Source: Streptomyces sp. V3I8 (lineage in GTDB: Bacteria; Actinomycetota; Actinomycetes; Streptomycetales; Streptomycetaceae). From it: a DNA stretch of 64,000 nucleotides. Position 1 is the stretch's first letter; every line of letters begins with the position of its first letter. The position numbers were made by a program, and so were the translations under genes. The notes below the pieces were generated by a model. It worked only from the letters and a program-made list of their open reading frames with translations. It made no database searches and was not told where the DNA came from. Of the stretch, positions 13,753 through 22,256 are shown piece by piece. The DNA is taken from the NCBI RefSeq assembly GCF_030817535.1, contig NZ_JAUSZL010000002.1:7192001-7256000 (forward strand), read 5' to 3'.

Positions 13753-14902
13753 CTTGAGTACTACCCTTCCAGCCGATGTCTGCTCGGCCGTGTCGTCGTT
13801 CTCGGTGCGGATGCCGTACGTCGTGCACCTGGAAACCGAGCGCGTGTTGCAGGTAGTAACGGGGCTGCTCAGTCTCCAGTCCCGAGACGATGGCCGCTTG
13901 CTCCGTGATGTCTACGACCGCCAGGTCGCGCGCCTCGGGCAGGGAGCTGGCGGCCTGCCGCACGTCCCGCGCTTCGGGAATCTTGTACGCGTCCTTGCAG
14001 CGGTCGAGTTGCGCGAGCGGGCAGATGTCGCACAGTTCACGGATGCCGTAGTGCCCGTTGTAGTCCGGCAGTTCATGGGCGTAGGCCACGGCGCACGACG
14101 TCTTGCGGAACAACGAGTCGCTGCCAGCAAAAGCTGAAAGGACGCGTCTTTCCAGCGTCTCCGGCACGATCTTGCGCCGTGCGGTTTCCTCATACGGCTC
14201 CGGCAGCTTGTTTTCCCGGTAGTACTCCGCGATCTGGTCGCGATAGAACAGGCCGGTGAACACCGTGGCGTCGGCGTGCTTGCTCAGCTCGTACGCCTGG
14301 TCGAGGTGTGCCGGTGAGTCGTTGAGGCCAGGCACTAGCGGTCTCCAGTAAAGAACCGTCCGGTACCGGCGTTCCTGCGGAGCGCTCATGAGCTGCAACG
14401 ACTCGGCCGCAACGTGCGACGGGTAGGGCTCGATGTCCTTGTTGTCGATCCCGGAGTAGGTGAACAGTAGCGTCGCCTTGACGTGCCGAAGCCGGTTGAG
14501 CTGGTCGATGTCCTCGGGCTTCATCTGGTGCCGGGTGATGACGAGCACATGGTTCGTCAGCTTCCGCGCGTCCAGGTCTTTGAGCACGGCGAGAGTGTGC
14601 GGCCGGACCACCGGCAAGAACGGATCGGTAGCGCGGTTAAAGATCTGCACCGGCGTGACATGCGACTGGAAGTACCGGTGATTGACCAGTTCTTCCACCG
14701 CCTCGGCGTCATTCATGAGGGCGCGCGGCACACGCTGGTCCCACAGGCCGTAGGTGTGCCGGATGCAGTAGGCGCAATCGAGCGGACACCCCTGGATGTG
14801 ATTCAGGCTGAGACCGCTCTTGCGGTACTCGACCACCTCACGGGCGCGCTCCGGCATCCGCTCTATCTGATCCCGCGTTAAGAGCTGTACTGAGACAGGC
14901 AC
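13745..14902 (-). CDS. Radical SAM enzyme with a possible auxiliary Fe-S site
   Basis: 385 residues. Cys39, Cys43 and Cys46 in GCPLDCAYC form the CxxxCxxC radical SAM cluster. Further conserved-looking parts: VQIFNRATDPFLP, HVLVITRHQMKPEDID, VLYWRPLVPGLND. Cys270, Cys291, Cys294 and Cys302 (TSCAVAYAH ... LCDICPLAQLDRC) could bind a second cluster. General layout resembles the spore-photoproduct-lyase branch, but the substrate is unknown. GTG 14902 is chosen for its GGGAGG at seven bases; longer frames begin at 14917 or 14953. Codon 8 is TTA (14881-14879), rare in Streptomyces, so translation may need the bldA tRNA. First gene of a coupled unit with the exonuclease and kinase. Confidence 0.8.
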   Translation of the reverse strand: MPVSVQLLTRDQIERMPERAREVVEYRKSGLSLNHIQGCPLDCAYCIRHTYGLWDQRVPRALMNDAEAVEELVNHRYFQSHVTPVQIFNRATDPFLPVVRPHTLAVLKDLDARKLTNHVLVITRHQMKPEDIDQLNRLRHVKATLLFTYSGIDNKDIEPYPSHVAAESLQLMSAPQERRYRTVLYWRPLVPGLNDSPAHLDQAYELSKHADATVFTGLFYRDQIAEYYRENKLPEPYEETARRKIVPETLERRVLSAFAGSDSLFRKTSCAVAYAHELPDYNGHYGIRELCDICPLAQLDRCKDAYKIPEARDVRQAASSLPEARDLAVVDITEQAAIVSGLETEQPRYYLQHALGFQVHDVRHPHRERRHGRADIGWKGSTQDG

Positions 14903-15040
14903 CTGACGGCCTCCCATAACGAAGCGGATGGAGCACGCAGTGGCGTGCCTCATCCGGGAGCGTAGGGGTGCTGTTTCCAGATGAACAGAAAGTTTCTTGG
15001 TATTTCTCGCAATGTACCGAGTGGGTGAACCGGTGCGAAA

Positions 15041-15922
15041 TTACTCGCCACTCTGTGAGGCGGCGGGGGCAAGGTCGTCAACCACTCGGTTGATGATCGT
15101 CCGCGCTGATCGGCCATAGCTGGCAACCGCTGCGAGCGAATTGAAGATGCCGCCGTACAGCCCAAGTTCCCGTGGCTGGGCGAGGTTCAACTCGGCTGAG
15201 AACGTCTCGACCATCACTCGGTCGTTGTCGAGCAGCCAGAAGCCGTGGGCAGGTGCGACCACGTATGCCGTCTCGAACCCGATGATGCCGAGCTTCACGT
15301 TTGGTAGCGAAGAGAGCGAGACCAGCCGATCAAGCTGCCCGAGCATGATGTCTGGTGGGCATAGCCGGTACCGTAGCGCCGCCTCGGTCAGTACGAAGTG
15401 GAACCGCTTGTCGGGCTTGTACAGGACTTCTTGGCGCTGGATGCGAGCGGCTACCGCCTCGTTGATGTCGTTGCGCACCTTGAACACGGTGATGCTTTGG
15501 GCGAACCGTGCCCGCGCGTACTCGGCTGTCTGGAGGAGTCCAGGGATGAACGTGGACTCGAACCCCCGGAAGAGCCGCGTCTGAGCATCCAGCGAAGCTA
15601 TCTCTTGCTGGTGTGGCTTCAAGCCCAGCTTGATCTGCCGTTGCCACTCGGCGTGTTGGATCTCAAGTGTGTGCAGGGAGGCGAGCAGCGCATCCGCTTC
15701 ACCTTCGCTGCCGGTCGCCCGCGTCCAATTTCGGAGGTCGTCGTCAGTTGGTGCTTGGCGACCGTTCTCAAGCTTGGACACCTTGGAAGGTGGCCACGAC
15801 AGCGACTCCGCGAGCTGCCGACCGCTCATGCTGGCCTGTTGGCGAAGCTCACGGAGCCGTTTGCCCAGTGCGTCACGGGCTTCGTGGACACTGGTGACGC
15901 CGGTCGTTCTATTCGCTGGCAA
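15041..15922 (-). CDS. XRE-family regulator with DUF5753 domain
   Basis: 293 residues. Helix-turn-helix (LGKRLRELRQQASMSGRQLA, SWPPSKVSKLENGRQAPT) then the long DUF5753 domain (FRGFESTFIPGLLQTAEYAR, FVLTEAALRYRL, GFWLLDNDRVMVETFSAELN). Streptomyces have dozens of these, often next to DUF397 or DUF6879 partners. The start is probably TTG 15922, overlapping the end of the DUF6879 gene by 14 bases; the next ATG upstream is 15958. A 138-base gap separates it from the radical SAM gene, leaving room for its own or a regulated promoter. Confidence 0.83.
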   Translation of the reverse strand: MPANRTTGVTSVHEARDALGKRLRELRQQASMSGRQLAESLSWPPSKVSKLENGRQAPTDDDLRNWTRATGSEGEADALLASLHTLEIQHAEWQRQIKLGLKPHQQEIASLDAQTRLFRGFESTFIPGLLQTAEYARARFAQSITVFKVRNDINEAVAARIQRQEVLYKPDKRFHFVLTEAALRYRLCPPDIMLGQLDRLVSLSSLPNVKLGIIGFETAYVVAPAHGFWLLDNDRVMVETFSAELNLAQPRELGLYGGIFNSLAAVASYGRSARTIINRVVDDLAPAASQSGE

Positions 15923-16421
15923 AGTCGTCCCGCCTGGTGGCGAGATGCCAGGCAGCATCACGCCAGTAGTTGTGTGCCACGACCAGGGCAGGATCTTCGA
16001 TGAGTTCACCGCCCAGGAAGTTCTCGTCGTCATCAAAGTGCATCCGCACCAGCTTGCGCGAGTCGAACAACCAGTAGTCGTAATCCGGCAGATCAGCCGC
16101 GTCGTCCCTCCGCAGGTAACGGATGTCCTCACCTGCGGCGTTGGTGTGCTCCGAGCAGAACACCCCGAAGCGGCTGTAGTCGGTGAGCGGCATCGTCACC
16201 ACGCGCACGCGCATGAAGCGCCGGCCTTCGGCGGTGGTCTGTCGGATCATGGTCAGCCAGTTCTGAAACCAGTCCAGGTCAACCGGCTCGCCAGCGACGA
16301 ACTGACGCAGCGCCGCTGACTCGTTGTCCGACTTGTAGTGATCCCGCGTTTCCAGCCGGAAGGCTGTGTGCTCGAAGGTGCGGAAGAGCTTGCTGAACTC
16401 GGGGCCGATGATCAGGTTCAG
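15909..16421 (-). CDS. DUF6879 family protein with apparent CTG start
   Basis: 170 residues: GPEFSKLFRTFEHTAFRLET, RDHYKSDNESAALRQFVAGE and DYDYWLFDSRKLVRMHFDD fit the DUF6879 family that accompanies XRE/DUF5753 regulators. The family normally begins close to GPEF. Here no ATG, GTG or TTG is available; a CTG at 16421 overlaps the upstream stop (CTGA) and has AGGAGG five bases away. The partner role is unknown, perhaps with the regulator in a toxin-antitoxin-like or signalling pair. Confidence 0.72.
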   Translation of the reverse strand: MNLIIGPEFSKLFRTFEHTAFRLETRDHYKSDNESAALRQFVAGEPVDLDWFQNWLTMIRQTTAEGRRFMRVRVVTMPLTDYSRFGVFCSEHTNAAGEDIRYLRRDDAADLPDYDYWLFDSRKLVRMHFDDDENFLGGELIEDPALVVAHNYWRDAAWHLATRRDDFASE

Positions 16422-16654
16422 TGCCCTCCCTCCTGCTCCAAGTAGCGGAGGGCGTACATCTTGAGCACGTCTTCCGGGATCTCGATGAGCGTCTCGTGGT
16501 CGGGGACGGGGCCGACGTCGGCGAGCGCCTGAGGGTCGGTCACCCTCCATCCCTGCGCAATGTAGGTCTTGCGGTCGGTACGGTCGGTGGCGAACAAGGT
16601 AGGCGAGTTGCCTTCCTGAGACTCCGGGTCCTTGCCGAGGAGCTGAGCACGCAT
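16418..16654 (-). CDS. Small hypothetical protein, 78 aa
   Basis: MRAQLLGKDPESQEGNSPTL..., later GWRVTDPQALADVGPVPDHE. GGAG lies eight bases before ATG 16654; its stop overlaps the CTG start of the DUF6879 gene. First gene of the regulator unit. It resembles the short proteins often placed before DUF6879/DUF397 genes, but I cannot name a family. The 195 bases upstream (16655-16849) hold a possible TTGACC -35 box and no gene. Confidence 0.58.
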   Translation of the reverse strand: MRAQLLGKDPESQEGNSPTLFATDRTDRKTYIAQGWRVTDPQALADVGPVPDHETLIEIPEDVLKMYALRYLEQEGGH

Positions 16655-16849
16655 GTCGTGTCTCCGTTGCTCGAAATTTGGCGAACCGTGCTCGCACATG
16701 GTGGGTCGCGCGCGCTCAGTCGGTCAAGGGCTCCTCATGCGACAGTGATCGCGCTCCGTCGCACTCGGTGTTTTCGGAGAAGGCTGTGCTCCTGTTACCT
16801 CCATGGTTGATCATGCAGCCAGGAGATGGCTGTCTGCGGTTCGTCTTCA

Positions 16850-17257
16850 TTAGCGTTGGCGTCCCTGAGGGTCTCGGGTGCGAATGCCTCTCTCGCGAAG
16901 CCGGTTCAGCACCGTGGTCGGGTCCACCCCAAACCGCTCACCAATCCGTGCCAACGACTGGCCGGCCTCGTACAGCCGCACCGCCTCGTTGATCTGCTTG
17001 GCCGACAGGCCGCGCATCCGCATCTCGACGCCGTGCCGCTTCAAGATCTTGCCTACCGTTTGTCGGCTGATCCCGAACCGATCGCCGAGCTGGTAGACAG
17101 TCGCTCCCGCCTTGTATCCGGCGATCAGTGCGTGCACCTGGTCGTCATCCAGCTTTCGCATGCGACCTGGCTTCGGTCGAGGAGAAGACGACGTGTGTGC
17201 TGGCGCATCAAGGCTCGGCAACTTGGCCAACAGGCCCTCAAGTTGTCCGACCTGCAC
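16850..17257 (-). CDS. Tandem helix-turn-helix protein at the element end
   Basis: 135 residues with two successive resolvase-type helix-turn-helix units: [20 protein letters not shown] plus [20 protein letters not shown], then [20 protein letters not shown] plus [20 protein letters not shown]. No catalytic domain precedes them, so it is a stand-alone DNA-binding protein or a remnant of a recombinase. GTG 17257 is preferred; longer frames would read through a perfect terminator hairpin at 17295-17327. It is the last gene before core chromosome, so it may be the excision or end-binding factor (inference). Confidence 0.62.
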   Translation of the reverse strand: MQVGQLEGLLAKLPSLDAPAHTSSSPRPKPGRMRKLDDDQVHALIAGYKAGATVYQLGDRFGISRQTVGKILKRHGVEMRMRGLSAKQINEAVRLYEAGQSLARIGERFGVDPTTVLNRLRERGIRTRDPQGRQR

Positions 17258-17294
17258 CTTTATGTTGTAGTGCCGTCGCCGTGACTCCACCGGG

Positions 17295-17327
17295 AAAGGC
17301 CGGTCCGTCGCAGACGGACCGGCCTTT
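17295..17327 (+). terminator. Perfect 15-bp intrinsic terminator
   Basis: AAAGGCCGGTCCGTC (17295-17309), loop GCA, GACGGACCGGCCTTT (17313-17327), then further T on the plus strand (five T in all). The T-run serves plus-strand transcription, although both flanking genes are on the minus strand. On the minus strand it still follows the exonuclease stop at 17345. Confidence 0.7.
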
Positions 17328-17344
17328 TTGTGCGCCACGGCCGT

Positions 17345-18079
17345 TCAGGCCGCCGCGGCCGGCAGCTCGGGCCGCAGGGGCCAGGCCGGATCGACCGACT
17401 CCTCCACACCGCTGCGGGCGAACCAGGCCTGCAGGCCACGGGCCTGCGCGGCGTGCCAGACGGCCTGCAGCGTGTGCAGTTCGGCCGCCGACAGCCGCTC
17501 GAGCCGCAGCGCGAAACGGCGCCCGACCGCCCGTACGACCTCCAGGGACGCCAGGGCGTCCGCCGCCGCGTCATGGGCGCCCCGAAGCTCCACCTCGTAG
17601 TGCGCGCACAGGTCCGTGAGCGTGCGGCGGCCCTTGCGGTAGCGGTCCAGGTACTTGTCCAGGACGCGCGGATCGAGGACGTGCAGCGGCACCGACTCGA
17701 ACCAGTGGTCCAGCGAGGACGCCCGGTGCCTGCGCAACTCCCGGTCCAGGAGCGTCAGGTCGAAGGGCGCGTTCATCACCACGAGCGGACGTCCCGCCGC
17801 GCTCTGCTCGGCCAGCTCCCGGACTATCTCGTCCATCACCGGCGACGGCCAGCGGCCGTTGCGCCGCAGATGGTCGTCGGTCAGCCCGTGCACCGCCGTG
17901 GCGCCCTCGGGCACCGGCACACCCGGATTCACCAGCCAGCGACGCACGCGCGGCCGGCTGCCGGGAGCGTCCTGGACGACGACTGCGGCCGACACGATCC
18001 GGTCGGTTTCCACGTCGACACCGGTCGTCTCGGTGTCGAACGCTGCCAGAGGCCCTTCGTACCAGCACGTCATACGCAC
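17345..18079 (-). CDS. DEDDh 3'-5' exonuclease, core copy
   Basis: 244 residues with AAFDTETTGVD near the N-terminus, AVHGLTDDHL, VVMNAPFDLTLLDREL and GAHDAAADALASLEV, the full DEDDh exonuclease set. Related to the epsilon subunit of DNA polymerase III but a stand-alone enzyme. G+C and codon use match the core, so the element boundary lies left of it. GTG 18079 has GAGGAG five bases away; ATG 18073 is also possible. Confidence 0.85.
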   Translation of the reverse strand: MRMTCWYEGPLAAFDTETTGVDVETDRIVSAAVVVQDAPGSRPRVRRWLVNPGVPVPEGATAVHGLTDDHLRRNGRWPSPVMDEIVRELAEQSAAGRPLVVMNAPFDLTLLDRELRRHRASSLDHWFESVPLHVLDPRVLDKYLDRYRKGRRTLTDLCAHYEVELRGAHDAAADALASLEVVRAVGRRFALRLERLSAAELHTLQAVWHAAQARGLQAWFARSGVEESVDPAWPLRPELPAAAA

Positions 18080-18241
18080 ACAACTCCTCGTTCACCCGCG
18101 GCAGATGACGCGCCGTCCCCTGCCCCATTTGTGATACCCGCACTGTTTGCGCCGTACGCCGGAAGGAGACAACAGAGGTACGGGTCTTTGCAGTTCAGCG
18201 ACCCGCCGCGAGGATTTCCCGAATTCGGAAGGCTGTTGACC

Positions 18242-18805
18242 ATGACGCTCGCGCAGCCCGAGCAGGGCGGGCTGCTGCCCCGGCACACGGCACCGCATCG
18301 CGGCTCACTGGCCACCACGGCCTGCATGGAGACGCTGCAGGTCGGTTATCTGCACGCGGTCGCCGCCGCCTCGGGCTGTTCCCTGTCCCAGCCCTTTCCG
18401 GACAACGGCATCGACTGGCACGTCAGCCACAGCGCCCCCGGGCACACGGTCGACGACGAGGTCACCATCAAGGTCCAGCTCAAGTGCACCTACCAGATCC
18501 CGCCGAACCCGGGGCCCGCGTTCTCCTTCACGCTCGACAACGCCCACCTGGAGAAGCTGGCCCGCACCCCGGTCTCGGTGCACAAAATACTGGTCGTGAT
18601 GCTCGTGCCCAGGTCGCAGGACGACTGGCTGCGCGCCGGCCACGACGGCCTCGACCTGCGGCACTGCTGCTACTGGATCAACCTGGCCGGACACCGGATC
18701 ACGGGCCGGCACAGGACCACCGTGCGGATACCGACCTCCCGCGTCTTCGACGACCGGGCGCTCTGCGACATCATGACGCGGGTCGGTACGGGAGGCATAC
18801 CGTGA
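18242..18805 (+). CDS. DUF4365 domain protein
   Basis: 187 residues: TACMETLQVGYLHAVAAASG, IDWHVSH, DEVTIKVQLKCTYQ, VHKILVVMLVP, RHCCYWINLAG. These fit DUF4365, a family with a restriction-endonuclease-like fold whose job is not settled. GGAAGG is ten bases before the ATG. It is coupled by GTGA to the next gene. Confidence 0.75.
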   Translation: MTLAQPEQGGLLPRHTAPHRGSLATTACMETLQVGYLHAVAAASGCSLSQPFPDNGIDWHVSHSAPGHTVDDEVTIKVQLKCTYQIPPNPGPAFSFTLDNAHLEKLARTPVSVHKILVVMLVPRSQDDWLRAGHDGLDLRHCCYWINLAGHRITGRHRTTVRIPTSRVFDDRALCDIMTRVGTGGIP

Positions 18806-20025
18806 CCCACCGCCCCTCCGGCGAACCCCTGCGCCCGGTCAGGCCCCACCCCGTCGAGCCGGCGGGGCAGTGGGACCGGCCGCCGCGGCCCGACCAGGTC
18901 GACCCCGCCGTCCTCGGCGCGCTCCTGCACCGGCACGGCTGGCTGCGCCGCGGCGGAGCACCCGGACGGTACGGCCGCTGGACCCCGCCCGGACCCGGCG
19001 GCTCCGGCACCAGCCTGCTCGTGCCGGAGAGCCGGGCGTTCCCCGACAGCGAGGACCTCCTCGGGGAGGCCCTTCTCGCGCTGTTCCGCAGCGGCTCGCC
19101 CGCCGCCCGTGACGTCCTGGTCGGCCTCACCGTGCCCAGCGACGAGATCCACTGGTGGCGCGACGTCCCGGCGGGACCCGTCGGGGCCTCGCCGTGGCCC
19201 GTCGAGGAACAGCTGCGCACGGCGGCGCGGCAGACCCTGCTCGCGGGCGCCCTCGCCACGCGCGCGCGTGCCGGTTACCACGGCGCCCGCCACCGCAGGT
19301 CCGCCGCCGCGTCCCTGGACGAGGTGCTCGTCGGAGCCGCCCCGGGCGGCCGCCGGCTGACCGCCTTCGTGCCGGTCGCCACCGGCCGGCCGCTCGCCGT
19401 CCGGCTCCACCACGCGCTGTACGCGGCCCGGGAAGCGGTCGACTACCAGCGCGCGACCGGAAACATGGACGCCTTCGACGGGGCGGTCGAGGCCGGCGTC
19501 AGCCATGAGCTGGCCGAGGCGCTGACGGCGCTGGTGCGCGGCACGCAAGGAGCCAGGATCGCCGTCGGGTGGGCGCCCGCCGCCGGGGTCCCCGACGGGT
19601 GCGCGACGCCCGCGGAGCCCGTCGAGTTCTCGCCCGGTGACCTGCCCGCGCTCCGCGCGGCGGCGGCCCGCTACCTGCGCGAGGAGCCGTCCGTGTCCGT
19701 GCGCGTCACGGGGGCCGTCGTGCGGATGCGCAGGTCGGGGCCGCGCGGCGACGGGACCGTACGGCTGAGGGTCATCGCGGGGGCCGAGGTGCCGCACGTG
19801 CGGATGACGCTCGACGAGGAGGCGTACCGGATCGCGGTCCACGCCCATCTGGTCGGGCTGCCGGTGCGGGTGCACGGGCGCCTGGAGAGCCGCGGCGGGT
19901 TCCGGCGGCTGACCGGCGCGACCGGGGTGGTCCCCGTGCAGGTGGACGAGGCCGAGCGGGACCGGCTGATGAAGTCGCTGCAGGAGAACCTCGACTTCTT
20001 CGAGGAGGCGTGCAGCGGGGACTGA
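18802..20025 (+). CDS. Conserved Streptomyces protein of unknown function
   Basis: 407 residues, soluble, Ala/Gly/Arg rich. The GTG overlaps the stop of the DUF4365 gene and has GGAGG upstream. The middle contains AARQTLLAGALATRARAGYH and DEVLVGAAPGGRRLTAFVPV; the C-terminal half (VRLRVIAGAEVPHVRMTLDE and RVHGRLESRGGFRRLTGATG) looks beta-rich. I do not recognise a family. Its coupling to DUF4365 suggests a shared role. Confidence 0.65.
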   Translation: MTHRPSGEPLRPVRPHPVEPAGQWDRPPRPDQVDPAVLGALLHRHGWLRRGGAPGRYGRWTPPGPGGSGTSLLVPESRAFPDSEDLLGEALLALFRSGSPAARDVLVGLTVPSDEIHWWRDVPAGPVGASPWPVEEQLRTAARQTLLAGALATRARAGYHGARHRRSAAASLDEVLVGAAPGGRRLTAFVPVATGRPLAVRLHHALYAAREAVDYQRATGNMDAFDGAVEAGVSHELAEALTALVRGTQGARIAVGWAPAAGVPDGCATPAEPVEFSPGDLPALRAAAARYLREEPSVSVRVTGAVVRMRRSGPRGDGTVRLRVIAGAEVPHVRMTLDEEAYRIAVHAHLVGLPVRVHGRLESRGGFRRLTGATGVVPVQVDEAERDRLMKSLQENLDFFEEACSGD

Positions 20026-20053
20026 GGCCCCGGGCCGCCTCCGGGCCGTCCCC

Positions 20054-20086
20054 GGAGCACCCCTGGAGCACCCCTGGACCACCCCC
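20054..20086. repeat. Three tandem 11-base repeats upstream of thrS
   Basis: GGAGCACCCCT is repeated exactly (20054-20064, 20065-20075) followed by a variant, GGACCACCCCC (20076-20086). It lies in the 188-base gap before thrS, upstream of a possible -10, TACGAT (20146-20151). Confidence 0.5.
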
Positions 20087-20212
20087 GGGCCGGTCTCCGG
20101 GGCCGGGGAGGAACAACCGTTTCGCGAGGGGCACCCCTGGCTCGGTACGATCGCCTGAGTACGACGCGTGCGACAGACGACCGCGCGCGTTCCCTTCAGG
20201 CAGGAGAGTCCG

Positions 20213-22189
20213 GTGTCAGACGTCCGTGTGATCATCCAACGCGATTCCGAGCGGGAAGAGCGCGTGGTGACGACGGGCACTACGGCCGCCGAGCTCTTCC
20301 CCGGTGAGCGCACCGTCGTCGCGGCCCGTGTGGCGGGCGAGCTCAAGGACCTCGCGTACGAGGTGAAGGACGGCGAGGAGGTCGAGCCCGTTGAGATCTC
20401 CTCCGAGGACGGCCTGAACATCCTGCGCCACTCCACCGCGCACGTGATGGCGCAGGCCGTGCAGGAGCTGTTCCCCGAGGCGAAGCTGGGCATCGGCCCG
20501 CCGGTCAAGGACGGCTTCTACTACGACTTCGACGTGGCGCGGCCCTTCACGCCCGAGGACCTCAAGGCCGTCGAGAAGAAGATGCAGGAGATCCAGAAGC
20601 GCGGCCAGCGCTTCTCCCGCCGGGTGGTGACCGACGAGGCCGCCCGCGAGGAGCTGGCGGACGAGCCGTACAAGCTGGAGCTCATCGGCATCAAGGGCTC
20701 CGCGTCCTCGGACGACGGCGCGGACGTCGAGGTGGGCGGCGGCGAGCTGACCATCTACGACAACCTCGACGCCAAGACCGGTGACCTGTGCTGGAAGGAT
20801 CTCTGCCGCGGTCCCCACCTGCCCACCACCCGTAACATCCCGGCGTTCAAGCTGATGCGCAACGCCGCCGCGTACTGGCGCGGCAGCGAGAAGAACCCGA
20901 TGCTCCAGCGCATCTACGGCACCGCGTGGCCCACCAAGGACGAGCTGAAGGCGCACCTCGACTTCCTCGCCGAGGCCGAGAAGCGCGACCACCGCAAGCT
21001 CGGCAACGAACTCGACCTGTTCTCGATCCCCGAGCAGATCGGTTCCGGCCTGGCCGTCTTCCACCCCAAGGGCGGCATCATCCGCCGGGTCATGGAGGAC
21101 TACTCGCGCCGCCGGCACGAGGAGGAGGGGTACGAGTTCGTCTACACCCCGCACGCCACCAAGGGGAAGCTCTTCGAGACCTCGGGCCACCTGGACTGGT
21201 ACGCCGACGGCATGTACCCGCCCATGCAGCTCGACGAGGGCGTGGACTACTACCTCAAGCCCATGAACTGCCCGATGCACAACCTGATCTTCGACGCGCG
21301 CGGCCGCTCCTACCGTGAACTGCCGCTGCGGCTCTTCGAGTTCGGGACCGTGTACCGGTACGAGAAGTCGGGCGTCGTGCACGGCCTGACCCGGGCGCGC
21401 GGCTTCACCCAGGACGACGCGCACATCTACTGCACCAAGGAGCAGATGGCGGACGAGCTGGACAGGACGCTCACCTTCGTCCTGAACCTGCTGCGCGACT
21501 ACGGCCTGACCGACTTCTACCTGGAACTGTCCACCAAGGACCCGGAGAAGTTCGTCGGCTCGGACGAGGTGTGGGAGGAGGCCACCGAGACGCTGCGGCA
21601 GGTGGCCGAGAAGCAGGGCATCCCGCTCGTCCCGGACCCGGGCGGCGCCGCCTTCTACGGGCCGAAGATCTCCGTCCAGGTCAAGGACGCGATCGGCCGG
21701 ACCTGGCAGATGTCGACCGTGCAGCTCGACTTCAACCTGCCGGAGCGCTTCGACCTGGAGTACACCGGTGCCGACGGCTCCAAGCAGCGGCCGGTCATGA
21801 TCCACCGTGCTCTCTTCGGCTCGATCGAGCGGTTCTTCGCGGTCCTGCTCGAGCACTACGCGGGCGCGTTCCCGGCGTGGCTCGCGCCCGTCCAGGCGGT
21901 CGGCATCCCGATCGGTGACGCGCACGTCGACCACCTGCAGAAGTTCGCCGCCGAGGCGAAGAGGAAGGGGCTGCGGGTCGAGGTCGACTCGTCCTCCGAC
22001 CGCATGCAGAAGAAGATCCGCAACGCGCAGAAGCAGAAGGTGCCCTTCATGGTCATCGCGGGCGACGAGGACATGGCGGCCGGCGCCGTCTCGTTCCGCT
22101 ACCGCGACGGCTCGCAGGAGAACGGCATCCCGCTCGACGAGGCCATCGCCAAGATCGCGAAGGTCGTCGAGGAGCGGACGCAGGTCTGA
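20213..22189 (+). CDS. thrS: Threonyl-tRNA synthetase
   Basis: 658 residues. N-terminal TGS domain (about 1-65), second additional domain with the editing/zinc motif HSTAHVMAQ near residue 73, the class II catalytic core (MNCPMHN with the zinc Cys near 352, [20 protein letters not shown] motif 2, GSIERF motif 3) and an anticodon-binding domain ending near VEERTQV. It charges tRNA-Thr. The GTG at 20213 follows GGAGAG; earlier ATG frames are not needed. The gene ends at a very strong hairpin shared with the convergent channel gene. Confidence 0.96.
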   Translation: MSDVRVIIQRDSEREERVVTTGTTAAELFPGERTVVAARVAGELKDLAYEVKDGEEVEPVEISSEDGLNILRHSTAHVMAQAVQELFPEAKLGIGPPVKDGFYYDFDVARPFTPEDLKAVEKKMQEIQKRGQRFSRRVVTDEAAREELADEPYKLELIGIKGSASSDDGADVEVGGGELTIYDNLDAKTGDLCWKDLCRGPHLPTTRNIPAFKLMRNAAAYWRGSEKNPMLQRIYGTAWPTKDELKAHLDFLAEAEKRDHRKLGNELDLFSIPEQIGSGLAVFHPKGGIIRRVMEDYSRRRHEEEGYEFVYTPHATKGKLFETSGHLDWYADGMYPPMQLDEGVDYYLKPMNCPMHNLIFDARGRSYRELPLRLFEFGTVYRYEKSGVVHGLTRARGFTQDDAHIYCTKEQMADELDRTLTFVLNLLRDYGLTDFYLELSTKDPEKFVGSDEVWEEATETLRQVAEKQGIPLVPDPGGAAFYGPKISVQVKDAIGRTWQMSTVQLDFNLPERFDLEYTGADGSKQRPVMIHRALFGSIERFFAVLLEHYAGAFPAWLAPVQAVGIPIGDAHVDHLQKFAAEAKRKGLRVEVDSSSDRMQKKIRNAQKQKVPFMVIAGDEDMAAGAVSFRYRDGSQENGIPLDEAIAKIAKVVEERTQV

Positions 22190-22211
22190 GGCCCCACAGG
22201 CCGCGGTACGC

Positions 22212-22256
22212 AGCGGGGAGCCCCCGGGAAGCTCAGCTTCCCGGGGGCTCCCCGCT
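22212..22256. terminator. 22-bp bidirectional hairpin
   Basis: Arms at 22212-22233 and 22235-22256 (beginning AGCGGGGAGCCCCCGGG) are perfect reverse complements around a single central base. It follows thrS and overlaps the last codons of the convergent channel gene, whose Gly-Ser-Gly-Glu-Pro-Pro-Gly-Ser tail is encoded in the hairpin arm. Confidence 0.8.

Noticed and set aside
17235..17300. Possible tRNA 3' end at the element border (GTGACTCCACC before a terminator)
   Set aside because: No T-arm consensus or acceptor stem could be formed on either strand, so no tRNA feature is called.
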